Below the pieces are notes generated by a model. The model ran no database searches. It worked only from the letters and a program-made list of their open reading frames with translations, and was not told the DNA's origin. The translations under genes and the position numbers were made by a program. From assembly GCA_026387165.1 (NCBI GenBank), contig JAPLMG010000022.1, positions 1 through 24,950 on the forward strand: 24,950 nucleotides of DNA, given 5' to 3'. The stretch's first letter is position 1. Each line of letters begins with the position of its first letter. Below are positions 15,415 through 23,959 of the stretch, in pieces. The stretch is from Candidatus Omnitrophota bacterium. GTDB taxonomy: Bacteria > Omnitrophota > Gorgyraeia > 2-01-FULL-45-10.

Positions 15415-17295
15415 ATGAAAAAGAATATATGGTGCCTCGTAGAAGAATTAAGGTCTCTCGAAGGAATATGCGAAGAGAGAAAGATCCTCGCCCTAACGCC
15501 AGAGGCATGCTATAAGCTGGGCCGTGCGGACATGCAATATGCTATTCCGGAGGATTTTTTTGATGAGAAAGAGCTGCGATCAGGCGAAGACCTCTATTTT
15601 CATGAGCAGCTCAAGTGGTTTAAGGATTTTGACGAGCTTTTTAAAGAATGTATCCCCTATTGCAAACAAGAAGATATAAGGATGGCCTACGCGCACTATT
15701 ATCAGTTAAAAAATTTTATAGATTCCATTGTTATGCAATCTCAAATATTGAATAGAGTTTTCAGAAATATCTGTCCGAGTGACGTTGTATATATCGGAAC
15801 AGCCAAAAAAGACGAAGGATGCCGGACCATTTACGACTTATACCATAATAAGAGGACATTCCTGTTGCCGATTGTAAAAAGGATATGTGATACATTATCT
15901 GTGCCGTATTCGCTGCAGCTTGACGATGAAGCGAAAGGCCATCTCTCCAAAAGTGCGCCTTATGCCGCAACGCTGTTTAAAAAGATTCTTAAAAAACTCC
16001 ATTTCAAATCAATCTATTATTTCTTCAAATATGACAAGCTAAAAGGAACAATAGTTTGTAATAAGCAGGACCGTTTGAATATCCTGTTGCTCCATGCCGG
16101 GTGTTTGGCCATGGATTTATTGTTGAAGGACCTTATTCATAAAGGCGCTAAGGTATTTTTTAAAGACGGCAAGGAAATTATCCGGATAAGCGGCATATTC
16201 CAGAAAAAGATGCTCGACCTTGATAAATCGGATGAAAACGCACTTACGGCTGAGATACGAAACGGGTGCCATATCGTATATGAGCGCTTCATCGCAAATG
16301 AAAATAATTTCACTTCTTGGATAAATGAAAAGTGCGGGATGGATATAGCCGATATCATAAGGCCTTATTTCAAAGATTTTATTGAAACTATCTGCGCACG
16401 GGATTTCGTTGAGGTTTCTATGCTGCGGAAGTTTTTTAAAAAAGAAAAAATAGATTTTGTCCTTACACGTTCCAGCTCGGAGCAGGGGTCTATAAGCAGT
16501 CTTATCGCAGCTACCGGAGAACGCAGGCGAGTATGCTTCCAGCACGGATGGCACGGCATTAATGACGACTTCTTCAGCGTGACCGAATTGGACCTGTGCG
16601 ACTATTATTTTGCTATGCTGGATAAAGCAGAAGAACAGATGAAGGCAGAGCTGTCAAAAAATTACTTGCATGGGCTTGGGGTTTTTCAGGCTCCGCGCCA
16701 GCTCCAGGAAGTAAAAAAACGATGGTCAGGTGTAAGGCGAGACAATAACCTCGTGATGTATCTTCCTGAAAAGCTATTCTATGGGTTTCGGGCATACAAT
16801 GCATATATGTATTCATTGCCGTGGTATTTTGAATTTCAAAAGAGGATTATAGACTTTTTAGCTACAAGAAGGGATTACAGATTCATCTATAAGTATGCAA
16901 AAGGACAGGAATGGCTGGAAAATTCTATAGTTCCATATATACACGATAAAGGGTACACAAATATATCGGTTAGAAACACGCATTTAATGGACTGCCTCGG
17001 CGAGCCAGGCCGCATTATAGTGGATTGTCCGGATACAGGATTGTATGAAGCCGCTTCTGCCGGCATACCGGTCCTATCACTGCGCAAGGATGTAATCAGG
17101 ATAGGAGAGATAACACAAACGTTTTTAGGCAGATCGCTGCAAAAGTTTTATTCTATCGATGAGGCAGTGCGGATTATCGATATGTTCCTTGACAGCGACC
17201 CGGAGCAATTTAAGGCGAATGTCGGCCTTACAGAATACAGCGTTATCGATATCCTGACGAAAATAAAAAAAGGAGAGACTAAAAATGAGCGATAA
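15415..17295 (+). CDS. Large GT-B-like surface carbohydrate biosynthesis protein, family unassigned
   Basis: A 626-residue soluble protein. I do not recognise the family. The first 210 residues look like one domain (VYIGTAKKDEG near 125-135). A central domain begins with LNILLLHAGCLAMDLLLKDL (221-240). The C-terminal half has VCFQHGWHG (373-381), like the QHG motif of CDP-glycerol/polysialic-type transferases, then RDNNLVMYLPEKLF, and IIVDCPDTGLYEAASAGIPV (534-553), like the donor-binding end of GT-B enzymes. I infer a glycosyl- or phosphosugar transferase on the capsule/O-antigen pathway. It follows the HTH gene by 21 bases and overlaps the next gene by 11. Confidence 0.75.
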   Translation: MKKNIWCLVEELRSLEGICEERKILALTPEACYKLGRADMQYAIPEDFFDEKELRSGEDLYFHEQLKWFKDFDELFKECIPYCKQEDIRMAYAHYYQLKNFIDSIVMQSQILNRVFRNICPSDVVYIGTAKKDEGCRTIYDLYHNKRTFLLPIVKRICDTLSVPYSLQLDDEAKGHLSKSAPYAATLFKKILKKLHFKSIYYFFKYDKLKGTIVCNKQDRLNILLLHAGCLAMDLLLKDLIHKGAKVFFKDGKEIIRISGIFQKKMLDLDKSDENALTAEIRNGCHIVYERFIANENNFTSWINEKCGMDIADIIRPYFKDFIETICARDFVEVSMLRKFFKKEKIDFVLTRSSSEQGSISSLIAATGERRRVCFQHGWHGINDDFFSVTELDLCDYYFAMLDKAEEQMKAELSKNYLHGLGVFQAPRQLQEVKKRWSGVRRDNNLVMYLPEKLFYGFRAYNAYMYSLPWYFEFQKRIIDFLATRRDYRFIYKYAKGQEWLENSIVPYIHDKGYTNISVRNTHLMDCLGEPGRIIVDCPDTGLYEAASAGIPVLSLRKDVIRIGEITQTFLGRSLQKFYSIDEAVRIIDMFLDSDPEQFKANVGLTEYSVIDILTKIKKGETKNER

Positions 17296-17728
17296 GGTTG
17301 TTTTTATCAAAGGATCAGTTGTCGTTGATGACAGGGGTCAGCTCTTATTTTGCAATGATTTTGATATGGCGAAGATACGCCGTTTCTACATCGTTTCAAA
17401 TCATTCGGCAAGGTTTATCCGCGCCTGGCATGGACATAAAAAAGAACGGAAATTCGTATTTGTCCTTTCAGGAACAGCGCTTGTCGCCGCAGTAAAGATC
17501 GATAACTGGAAGCATCCGAGCAAGGGCCTTTTGGTCCACAGACATGTTTTAAGCGACCAGAAGCCGGGTATCTTGGCAATACCGCCGGGATATGTGAACG
17601 GTTTCATGACGCTCGAGCCTGATACCAAGGTCCTCTTTTTTTCGACTTCTACGCTTGAAGAGACCAAGGGTGATGATTATCGCTATGATGCGCGGTACTG
17701 GAATCCGTGGGAGATTGTCGAGCGTTAA
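17285..17728 (+). CDS. RmlC/FdtA-type cupin, sugar epimerase or ketoisomerase
   Basis: A 147-residue single-domain cupin. DDRGQLLFCNDF (15-26), FIRAWHGHKKERKFVFVLSG (44-63), PPGYVNGF (100-107) and YDARYWNPWEIV (134-145) match the dTDP-4-dehydrorhamnose 3,5-epimerase superfamily, close to the short WxcM-C/FdtA-like members. His49 is the catalytic-type histidine and His51 follows; the usual 'HGF' after PPG is NGF here. It probably isomerises or epimerises a 4-keto nucleotide sugar for the adjacent SDR and aminotransferase. GGAGAG (17272-17277) precedes the ATG at 17285, inside the preceding gene. Confidence 0.85.
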   Translation: MSDKVVFIKGSVVVDDRGQLLFCNDFDMAKIRRFYIVSNHSARFIRAWHGHKKERKFVFVLSGTALVAAVKIDNWKHPSKGLLVHRHVLSDQKPGILAIPPGYVNGFMTLEPDTKVLFFSTSTLEETKGDDYRYDARYWNPWEIVER

Positions 17729-17732
17729 ATCG

Positions 17733-17748
17733 TATCATTTAAATGATA
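17733..17748. promoter_or_regulatory. 16-base perfect palindrome before the SDR gene
   Basis: TATCATTTAAATGATA is its own reverse complement. It lies between the cupin stop and the ribosome site (AAGGTGG, 17751-17757) of the SDR gene. It may be an operator or may simply be AT-rich chance. Confidence 0.3.
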
Positions 17749-17760
17749 TAAGGTGGAAGA

Positions 17761-19071
17761 ATGAAGGAATACAATAAAAAAATAGAATTCATCCCGAGCA
17801 TCAATTTAAAGAAGACGAATAGTATCTCAGACGCCTTTGATGCTATTAATGGAAGGTTCAAGGTGATGAATGCCAAACCCGTTGTACTTACCATCGAAAA
17901 TTTAAAGGATGATATGAAGCGCACCCATGCGGTTAATCAAATATATAATGAGTTGGGGCCATGGGGAACGATCCCTGTATTGGACAAAAAAGGCAGGGTC
18001 ATAGGCCTTGCCGTTCCCGAGATGCTTCAGGCATATGATATGAATCCCGGTGCCCAGGATTTACTGAGATCCAAGAGCCCCCAAGTCTTGGTAGTTGGGG
18101 GTGCAGGCTATATCGGATCGGTCCTTGTGTCAATGCTCTTGGAAAAAGGCTGGCGCGCGAGAGTCCTGGATAATATGCTCTATAAGCAAACATCCTTAGA
18201 TAAGATAAAAAATAAACATCTATCTGTCATGCGTAGGGATGTGGCCAACATTAATGACGTCTTGGCGGCAATAGAAGGAATAGACGCTGTTGTGTATCTT
18301 GCCGAGATTGTAGGAGACCCTGCATGTGCCTATACGCCGGAGAGGGCGCTAAAGACAAACTACCTCTCTGTCGCCAATATGGCCCACCTCTGCTCCTATT
18401 TAAACATCAATCGATTTATCTATGCATCTTCCTGCAGTGTTTATGGCGGAAGCCCCAATCCTGATTTCTTTCTTACTGAAAATTCCGAACTCAATCCGAT
18501 TTCGTATTACGGCCGGATGAAGATCATGGCAGAACAGGTGACGCTCGGCATATCTAATCCCTTGTTTGCGCCGACAATCTTGCGTCTTGCGACCGTATTC
18601 GGTCATTCGTATCGGCCGCGCTTTGACTTGGTGGTCAACACCTTTGCTAAAAATGCGTTCTTCCAGAAATACATCGAGGTATTTGGTGGCGAGCAATGGC
18701 GTCCGAATGTTCATGTTCGGGATGTGGCAAGTGCTATTATTAAAATCCTGGAGGCCCCGCTCGACAAGGTATCACGGCAGATATTTAATGTCGGCAGCAA
18801 ACAGGGAAACCATACAATCAGTGAACTTGCGGGGATGGCCGAAGAGATATTTCCCGGTATTTCGATACGGCAGCAGGGCCAATCAAAAGACCCGCGCAAC
18901 TACAAGGTAGATTTTACAAAGATTGAAAATGCGCTGGGTTATAAAGCCGGGACATCGGTTCGCGACGGCCTAATGGAATTGAGGGATGTTTTCGAAAGGG
19001 GAGAAATATCCGATCCTGAAGACTCTCGGTATAGCAATATCAAAGCTATAAAAGAAATTATGAGCAAATAA
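17761..19071 (+). CDS. CBS-like domain fused to extended SDR (nucleotide-sugar epimerase/dehydratase)
   Basis: A 436-residue protein. Residues 109-436 are an NAD-dependent epimerase/dehydratase: LVVGGAGYIGS (110-120), DVANINDVLAAIEGIDAVVYLAE (160-182), YASSCSVYG (221-229) and the catalytic YYGRMK (Tyr250, Lys254). About 105 residues precede it. They resemble a CBS-type sensor: HAVNQIYNELGPWGTIPVLD then KKGRVIGLAVPEML (56-89), with a further weakly similar stretch at 20-50. Usual family members start at the Rossmann loop, so this is a fusion. It probably makes a 4-keto or epimerised nucleotide sugar that feeds the aminotransferase downstream. AAGGTGG ahead of the ATG supports the long start. 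Confidence 0.85.
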   Translation: MKEYNKKIEFIPSINLKKTNSISDAFDAINGRFKVMNAKPVVLTIENLKDDMKRTHAVNQIYNELGPWGTIPVLDKKGRVIGLAVPEMLQAYDMNPGAQDLLRSKSPQVLVVGGAGYIGSVLVSMLLEKGWRARVLDNMLYKQTSLDKIKNKHLSVMRRDVANINDVLAAIEGIDAVVYLAEIVGDPACAYTPERALKTNYLSVANMAHLCSYLNINRFIYASSCSVYGGSPNPDFFLTENSELNPISYYGRMKIMAEQVTLGISNPLFAPTILRLATVFGHSYRPRFDLVVNTFAKNAFFQKYIEVFGGEQWRPNVHVRDVASAIIKILEAPLDKVSRQIFNVGSKQGNHTISELAGMAEEIFPGISIRQQGQSKDPRNYKVDFTKIENALGYKAGTSVRDGLMELRDVFERGEISDPEDSRYSNIKAIKEIMSK

Positions 19072-19093
19072 AACCGGTAAAAAAAGGATAAAG

Positions 19094-20290
19094 ATGAATT
19101 TTATACCATACGGCAGGCAGTCGATTGATGAAAGCGATATAGAAGAGGTCGTGAAGGTCTTAAGATCCGACTGGCTTACACAGGGGCCCAAGATAAAAGA
19201 ATTTGAGGCGGCTATCTGCGGATATACGGGTGCAAGATATGGAGTGGCTGTCGCAACCGGGACTGCCGCGCTCCACTCGGCGTGTTTTGCCGCCGGCGTA
19301 GGACCCGGCGATGAGGTTATCACCTCACCGATTACCTTCGCGGCTAGCGGGAACTGTGCCCTTTTTCTAGGCGGTTCCGTCAGATTTGTTGATATCAGGC
19401 CTGATACTTATTGCATGGACTACCGAAAACTCGAAGCGGCGATAACCGATAAAACAAAGGCGATCATACCGGTAGATTTTACCGGCCAGCCATGCGATAT
19501 GGATGAAATCAACGCGATAGCAAAAAAACATGGGATCATTGTCATTCATGATGCTGCACATTCTATCGGCGCAACCTATAAAGGTAAACCAGCAGGAAAA
19601 CTGGCCGATATGACGATCTTTTCGTTCCATCCGGTAAAACATATTACAACGGGCGAAGGCGGGATGATCATGACGGATGATGAGTCGCTGTCAAAAAAAC
19701 TTCGCCTATTCCGGACACACGGTATAGCTACGGATGAGCACGATATGATCTTAAAGAAACAGGCATCAGATAACGAAAACTCGTTATGCGCGGGAGATAG
19801 CGCTGATTCCAAAGCCGCCTGGTACTATGAGATGCAGGAACTGGGTTATAATTACCGTATCACCGACATCCAGTGTGCGCTGGGATTAAGCCAGCTAAAG
19901 AGGTTGGACTCTTTTTTAACCCGGCGTCGCCAAATAGCTGATAGGTATAATGAGGCATTCGGCAGATCATCTAATATTATAATCCCTTATCAGGAAAAGG
20001 ACCGCCAAAGCGCATGGCATCTATACATGATCTGTCTTCGTCTCGAAAAGATGAAAAAGACAAGGCGCAAGGCCTTCGAAGAACTGCGCAATTTAGGGAT
20101 AGGCGTCCACGTTCATTATATCCCGTTGCATCTACAGCCGTACTATAAACGGAGGTTCGGTTTCAAGAGGGGCGATTTTCCGGAGGCCGAGGCTTTTTAT
20201 GATTCGACTCTCACCATACCGCTTTTTTCAGCAATGAGCGATGGGGATTGCGAACGGGTTATAGAAAGTGTTTTAAAAACTGTTGCCTAA
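19094..20290 (+). CDS. pseC: PseC-type UDP-4-keto-sugar aminotransferase (DegT/DnrJ/EryC1/StrS)
   Basis: A 398-residue PLP enzyme. FIPYGRQSIDESDIEEVVKVLRSDWLTQGP (start), GTAALHSACFAAGVGPGDEVITSPITFAASGNC (about 56-88), IHDAAHSIGA (Asp153) and FSFHPVKHITTGEGG (Lys182, Schiff base) follow UDP-4-amino-4,6-dideoxy-N-acetyl-altrosamine transaminase closely. PseC makes the second step of pseudaminic acid synthesis, adding an amino group at C4 with glutamate as donor. Length is normal. AAAGGATAAAG precedes the ATG. PseB, PseG and PseI are not in the window and may lie downstream, so a related 4-amino sugar rather than pseudaminate remains possible. Confidence 0.87.
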   Translation: MNFIPYGRQSIDESDIEEVVKVLRSDWLTQGPKIKEFEAAICGYTGARYGVAVATGTAALHSACFAAGVGPGDEVITSPITFAASGNCALFLGGSVRFVDIRPDTYCMDYRKLEAAITDKTKAIIPVDFTGQPCDMDEINAIAKKHGIIVIHDAAHSIGATYKGKPAGKLADMTIFSFHPVKHITTGEGGMIMTDDESLSKKLRLFRTHGIATDEHDMILKKQASDNENSLCAGDSADSKAAWYYEMQELGYNYRITDIQCALGLSQLKRLDSFLTRRRQIADRYNEAFGRSSNIIIPYQEKDRQSAWHLYMICLRLEKMKKTRRKAFEELRNLGIGVHVHYIPLHLQPYYKRRFGFKRGDFPEAEAFYDSTLTIPLFSAMSDGDCERVIESVLKTVA

Positions 20291-20301
20291 GGAGAGTATA
20301 A

Positions 20302-20955
20302 ATGATCCAGTTACCGGACTTTAGCAAGGCCTTTGAATACGAAAACAATTTTTATCTATCCTGTGATACTACCAGGATAAGTAAAATGATCGCCCACTAT
20401 GAGCTCTATAAGATGGTGCGCGATCTTCCCGGCTCGATAGTAGAATGCGGCGTTTTTAAGGGATGCTCGCTCGTCCGATTCACGGCATTCAGGACATTGC
20501 TCAATAATTCGTTTTCTAAAAAAATAATCGGTTTTGATACATTTGGCGGATTTCCCGAAACAAATTTTGTGCCTGATAAAAAATTCAGGCAGCATCTTAT
20601 CGACACAGCCGGAGAGCATAGTATCTCTAAACAGCAATTGCTGGACGTTCTGAAACAGAAAGGCCTGGACAAATCCGTCGAGTTGGTAGAAGGCGATATA
20701 ACAACTACCGTTCCGGGCTATGTTGAATCGCATCCGGAATTGAAGATAGCTCTTTTAAATCTCGATGTTGATATTTACGAGCCTTCTACTGCAATACTCG
20801 AACACCTGTATCCAAGAATCGTGCAGGGAGGGATACTGGTCCTGGATGATTATGGCGTATGGCCAGGCGAAACAAAAGCTGTCGACGAATATTTTAAGGA
20901 TAAAAAAAATAAAATATGTAAACGTGCCGTAATTATGATAAGCGGTCAGCGATAG
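20302..20955 (+). CDS. TylF/MycF-family sugar O-methyltransferase with altered C-terminus
   Basis: A 217-residue protein. IVECGVFKGCSL (46-57) is the SAM loop, FDTFGGFPET (78-87) follows, and LNLDVDIYEPS (152-162) and LVLDDYG (179-185) carry the Mg-binding aspartates of TylF/MycF. The normal match runs to WPGETKAVDEYFKDKK (about 187-202), after which the tail ICKRAVIMISGQR is unlike the family and lies in the wrong frame of DNA that codes for the next protein. About 15-20 family-typical residues are therefore missing. The catalytic core is intact, so activity is possible. AAGGAGAG precedes the ATG. Confidence 0.82.
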   Translation: MIQLPDFSKAFEYENNFYLSCDTTRISKMIAHYELYKMVRDLPGSIVECGVFKGCSLVRFTAFRTLLNNSFSKKIIGFDTFGGFPETNFVPDKKFRQHLIDTAGEHSISKQQLLDVLKQKGLDKSVELVEGDITTTVPGYVESHPELKIALLNLDVDIYEPSTAILEHLYPRIVQGGILVLDDYGVWPGETKAVDEYFKDKKNKICKRAVIMISGQR

Positions 20956-22025
20956 ACTGGCAAAAGAGAAAAAAAGAATTAAGAAAACTATGTGATAAAT
21001 ATAGAAGAAAAGACGGCTCTTATGATTGTGTAATAGCCGTTAGCGGCGGAAAGGATAGCCACTTTCTAGTCTATATAATGAAAGAGGAGATGGGGATGAA
21101 CCCTCTTCTGGTTACAGTCGGAGACCCCTTTATCAAGACCGAAGCAGGATTGAAAAACTTCAGGAATTTAGGCGATACGTTCAACTGCGACCACATTCTT
21201 TTTGACTTGAGCATAGACCTTTTTAGGCGAGTGACTCGAATAACCTTTGAGAAATTTGGCGAACCTCTACGGTTTGTCGAAGCGGCCCTTTATATGGTGC
21301 CGTTTAAAATGGCGGTAAAATTCAATATTCCATTGATTGTCTTTGGAGAAAATTCAGCTTATGATTACGGTTCAACGGATAAGGAAACATATTCAGCGCT
21401 TGAATCTATTTTGCGCACATTCAAGGCGATTGACCTTAATTTTTGGATTAAAAATGGTATAGCACGCAGGGAACTAAATGCTATCATTCTTCCTACCGGG
21501 GAAGAGATGAAGAGAGTAAAACCAGACCCTATATTCATGAGCTATTTTACCCCCTGGAGCAGCGTTACGCATCTCGAGGTTGCGCGAAGATACGGCTTTA
21601 GGGATTTGACTCATGAGTGGATACGGGAAGGCTTTATCGAGAATTTTGAGCAGATAGATTCCGTAGCATATATCCTCAATATCTGGCTTAAATATCCCAA
21701 ATTTGGATTCCAGAGGACATCCGATATAGCCAGCAGGCGTGTCCGCGAAGGGCTTCTGACTTTGGAAGAGGCAAAAAAGCTTATCATGGAACATGACCAC
21801 AAATTAGACCAGCGCGCATTGGATGATTTTATCAATTTTCTGGGGATCACGTCGAAATATTTCTGGAATACAGTTGATAGATTCTGGAACCGTAAAATAT
21901 TCAATAATGTAAATGGTGCATGGAGGTTAAAGGATCCGGTATATAAAGACCTTATTAAAGGAAGGGAGGGAAAGGATGCTTACGGTCACACATCAGACAA
22001 AAGAGTGGGAGGGGAGGTTCGGTAA
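20922..22025 (+). CDS. N-acetyl-sugar amidotransferase (PseA/WbpG/LnmX type), 5'-truncated
   Basis: In this frame the sequence after a TAA (20919-20921) reads TCRNYDKRSAIDWQKRKKEL, then DGSYDCVIAVSGGKDSHF, which is the family pattern 'C.aCrnY.k...IDW..R' followed by the PP-loop SGGKDS. The middle part (FKMAVKFNIPLIVFGENSAYDYG) and the C-terminal region are complete. The usual 25-30 N-terminal residues with the first Cys pair of the zinc site are gone, and no ATG, GTG or TTG occurs in frame before 21078, which lies after the PP-loop (21042-21059). A protein from 21078 would lack ATP binding. The gene is broken, or expression needs an unusual start or frameshift. The family makes acetamidino or amide groups on sugars. 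Confidence 0.8.
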   Translation, partial: TCRNYDKRSAIDWQKRKKELRKLCDKYRRKDGSYDCVIAVSGGKDSHFLVYIMKEEMGMNPLLVTVGDPFIKTEAGLKNFRNLGDTFNCDHILFDLSIDLFRRVTRITFEKFGEPLRFVEAALYMVPFKMAVKFNIPLIVFGENSAYDYGSTDKETYSALESILRTFKAIDLNFWIKNGIARRELNAIILPTGEEMKRVKPDPIFMSYFTPWSSVTHLEVARRYGFRDLTHEWIREGFIENFEQIDSVAYILNIWLKYPKFGFQRTSDIASRRVREGLLTLEEAKKLIMEHDHKLDQRALDDFINFLGITSKYFWNTVDRFWNRKIFNNVNGAWRLKDPVYKDLIKGREGKDAYGHTSDKRVGGEVR

Positions 22026-22623
22026 AAAATATACCAATAGAAACGCTTACAGCCTGAAGAGGCTGGATGATCTGTATCGAAAAAATTGCGGTATAGCGCG
22101 AAGCGAGTTCAACCGTCTTTTCCTGGGTAGATTGAGCAGGGATATAAAGATCCTGGAGATTGGCTCGAATGTTGGGAATCAACTGCTCCTTCTTCAGAAG
22201 ATGGGGTTCAAAAACCTTTGTGGGATAGAAATTAATCGTTATGCAATAGAATTTTCCAAGAAAAGGACAAGCGGCATAGACATCATAAGAGGCTCCGCAT
22301 TTGACATACCTTTCAAGAACGGGTATTTCGACCTTGTTTTTACCTCAGGGGTACTTATACACATACATCCGGGCCATATTAATGATGTGCTGCGTGAGAT
22401 ACATCGATGCGCCAAGAGGTACATATGGGGATATGAATTCTATGCGGATAAATACTCGGAGAAGGTTTACCGCGGACACAGAAGCTTGTTCTGGAGGGCG
22501 AACTTTGCAAAACTCTATCTCAGCCTTTTTGATGACTTAGTGTTGGTGAAGCAAAAGTTAACAAAATATTTTAAGGGTGACAATATTGATGCTATGTTTC
22601 TCCTGAAGAAGGTAGGGCGATAA
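21976..22623 (+). CDS. Pseudaminic-acid-biosynthesis-associated methylase (TIGR03587-like)
   Basis: A 215-residue SAM methyltransferase. TKEWEGRFGKKYTNRNAY (8-25) is the characteristic N-terminus, 'W.GefG..Yt.RN', of this family. ILEIGSNVGNQL (59-70), GIEINRYAIE, TSGVLIHIHPGH (about 116-127) and the C-terminal YRGHRSLFWRANFA also match. Its genes occur beside pseudaminate and related nonulosonate genes, though I know of no assigned acceptor. The start (GGGAGG, 21964-21969, spacing 6) overlaps the amidotransferase end by 50 bases in another frame, and the next gene starts two bases after its stop. The methyltransferase at 1894 shares several motifs and may be a distant paralogue. Confidence 0.85.
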   Translation: MLTVTHQTKEWEGRFGKKYTNRNAYSLKRLDDLYRKNCGIARSEFNRLFLGRLSRDIKILEIGSNVGNQLLLLQKMGFKNLCGIEINRYAIEFSKKRTSGIDIIRGSAFDIPFKNGYFDLVFTSGVLIHIHPGHINDVLREIHRCAKRYIWGYEFYADKYSEKVYRGHRSLFWRANFAKLYLSLFDDLVLVKQKLTKYFKGDNIDAMFLLKKVGR

Positions 22624-22624
22624 T

Positions 22625-23203
22625 ATGGAGACGCATGATATGGATAGAAGGCGATTAGTGATGGAAGAACCTGATTTAACGGGTGATACCATAGTCTTAA
22701 TAGGGCTTTCAGAAAGGCATGTGTCCGAGAGGTATGCTCAATGGTTGAATGACAAAGAAGTGTGCAAAGAAAATAGCCATGGAAGGATTACTAATACACT
22801 AGAGATGACAAGAGAGTACGTCAAATCCGTTGACAAGTCGGATAAAATAGCCGCCTTCGCCATAATTACAAAAAAAGAGAAAAAACACATAGGCAATATA
22901 AGCCTGGGCAACATATCGTTGGATAACAATTCAGGGGATATATCAATACTCATAGGCGAGAAAGGATTTTGGGGAAGGGGCATAGCCACCGAGGCGTATA
23001 AGTTGATCATAGACTATGGTTTTAATATGCTCAATCTTCACAGGCTTTATTCCGGCATGACAGCGCGCAACATTGCCATGATAAAGGTGGCCAAGAATAC
23101 CGGCATGTCACAGGAAGGGGTTTTAAAAGACGCGTTTTTTAAAGACGGCATTTATGCCGATATCGTTCAGTATGCGATTATAAATCCAAAACACGAAAGA
23201 TAG
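22625..23203 (+). CDS. GNAT acetyltransferase, RimL/PseH-like
   Basis: A 192-residue acetyltransferase. GLSERHVSERYAQWLND (27-43), NISLDNNSGDISILIGEKGF (97-116), the acetyl-CoA loop GFWGRGIATEAYK (115-126), NLHRLYSGMTARNIAMIKV (137-155) and EGVLKDAFFKDGIYADIVQYAI (164-185) match the Acetyltransf_3 group, to which PseH also belongs. In this cassette it would acetylate the 4-amino group created by the PseC-type enzyme. The first 20 residues are not part of the usual fold; an internal ATG at 22640 or 22661 is possible. It starts two bases after the methylase stop. Confidence 0.83.
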   Translation: METHDMDRRRLVMEEPDLTGDTIVLIGLSERHVSERYAQWLNDKEVCKENSHGRITNTLEMTREYVKSVDKSDKIAAFAIITKKEKKHIGNISLGNISLDNNSGDISILIGEKGFWGRGIATEAYKLIIDYGFNMLNLHRLYSGMTARNIAMIKVAKNTGMSQEGVLKDAFFKDGIYADIVQYAIINPKHER

Positions 23204-23216
23204 GCGGGAAGATTAA

Positions 23217-23957
23217 ATGGACAAAAAGATTGTGGCAACGATAGAGGCGAGATTTGCTTCAACGAGGCTTCGGGGGAAAACGCTTCTTGAGATATGCGGG
23301 AAGCCGACGCTTGAACTTATCATTGAAAGGCTCAAGAGGAGTAAATTGATAGACGAAATAGTTGTAGCCACAACAATTAATCCTGACTGTGATGCCATAG
23401 AGGGCCTTGCCAAGAGGCTCAGCGTCGGCTGTTTCAGGGGCAGCGAAGAGGATGTCCTCGACAGGGTCCTGAAGGCGGCAAAGGCCTATAATGCAGACAT
23501 CATAGTAGAGCTGACGGGAGACGAAACTCTTATAGACCCTGTAATTGTAGATACTGTCATAGATTATTATCATAAAAATAACTTCGATTACGTAAGCAAT
23601 ATATTGGATCGAAAGTACCCTCGTGGTTTAGATACACAGGTATTTGCAGTCGGTATTTTAGATGAAGTATCAAGACTTACCAATGATCCTGCAGACAGGG
23701 AAAACGTCTCGCTCTATATATATGAACATCCTGAAAGGTATAGGCTGGGCAGCGTAAAAGCGCCCGAAGAGCTTAATCATCCTGACTGGAGATGGACCCT
23801 GGATACAAAGGAGGACTTTGAGTTCTTAAAGATCATATACGAAGCTCTTTACAAGGTTAAAAAGGACTTTGATTCGTATGACGTGCTCGATTTCCTTAAG
23901 AAGAATCCCCGTCTTTTGGAAGTCAATAAACGTGTCAGGCAAAGGGCGGCCAGATAA
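23217..23957 (+). CDS. SpsF-type cytidylyltransferase (CMP-sugar synthase family)
   Basis: A 246-residue nucleotidyltransferase of the CTP_transf_3 family. VATIEARFASTRLRGKTLLEICGKP (6-30) is the nucleotide-binding start. RGSEEDVLDRVLKAAKAYNAD (about 74-94) is typical of SpsF, and IIVELTGDETLIDP (about 95-108) with its Asp residues is the metal site. The C-terminal WRWTLDTKEDFEFLK is also SpsF-like. It probably activates an acidic or nonulosonic sugar with CTP. The related PseF and NeuA share the fold, but this branch is the SpsF one. GGGAAG (23206-23211) supports the ATG. The next gene begins two bases after its stop. Confidence 0.85.
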   Translation: MDKKIVATIEARFASTRLRGKTLLEICGKPTLELIIERLKRSKLIDEIVVATTINPDCDAIEGLAKRLSVGCFRGSEEDVLDRVLKAAKAYNADIIVELTGDETLIDPVIVDTVIDYYHKNNFDYVSNILDRKYPRGLDTQVFAVGILDEVSRLTNDPADRENVSLYIYEHPERYRLGSVKAPEELNHPDWRWTLDTKEDFEFLKIIYEALYKVKKDFDSYDVLDFLKKNPRLLEVNKRVRQRAAR

Positions 23958-23959
23958 GC

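Noticed and set aside
16117..16554. 145-residue minus-strand ORF inside the GT-B-like gene
   Set aside because: It is entirely antisense to a well-supported coding gene and has no motif or ribosome site of note; it is a shadow.
20896..20921. Programmed -1 frameshift at the A8 run linking the TylF and amidotransferase frames
   Set aside because: A shift at the A run (20902-20909) would read TAA at 20910-20912 and again at 20919-20921, so it cannot reach the amidotransferase frame. A deletion explains the data better.
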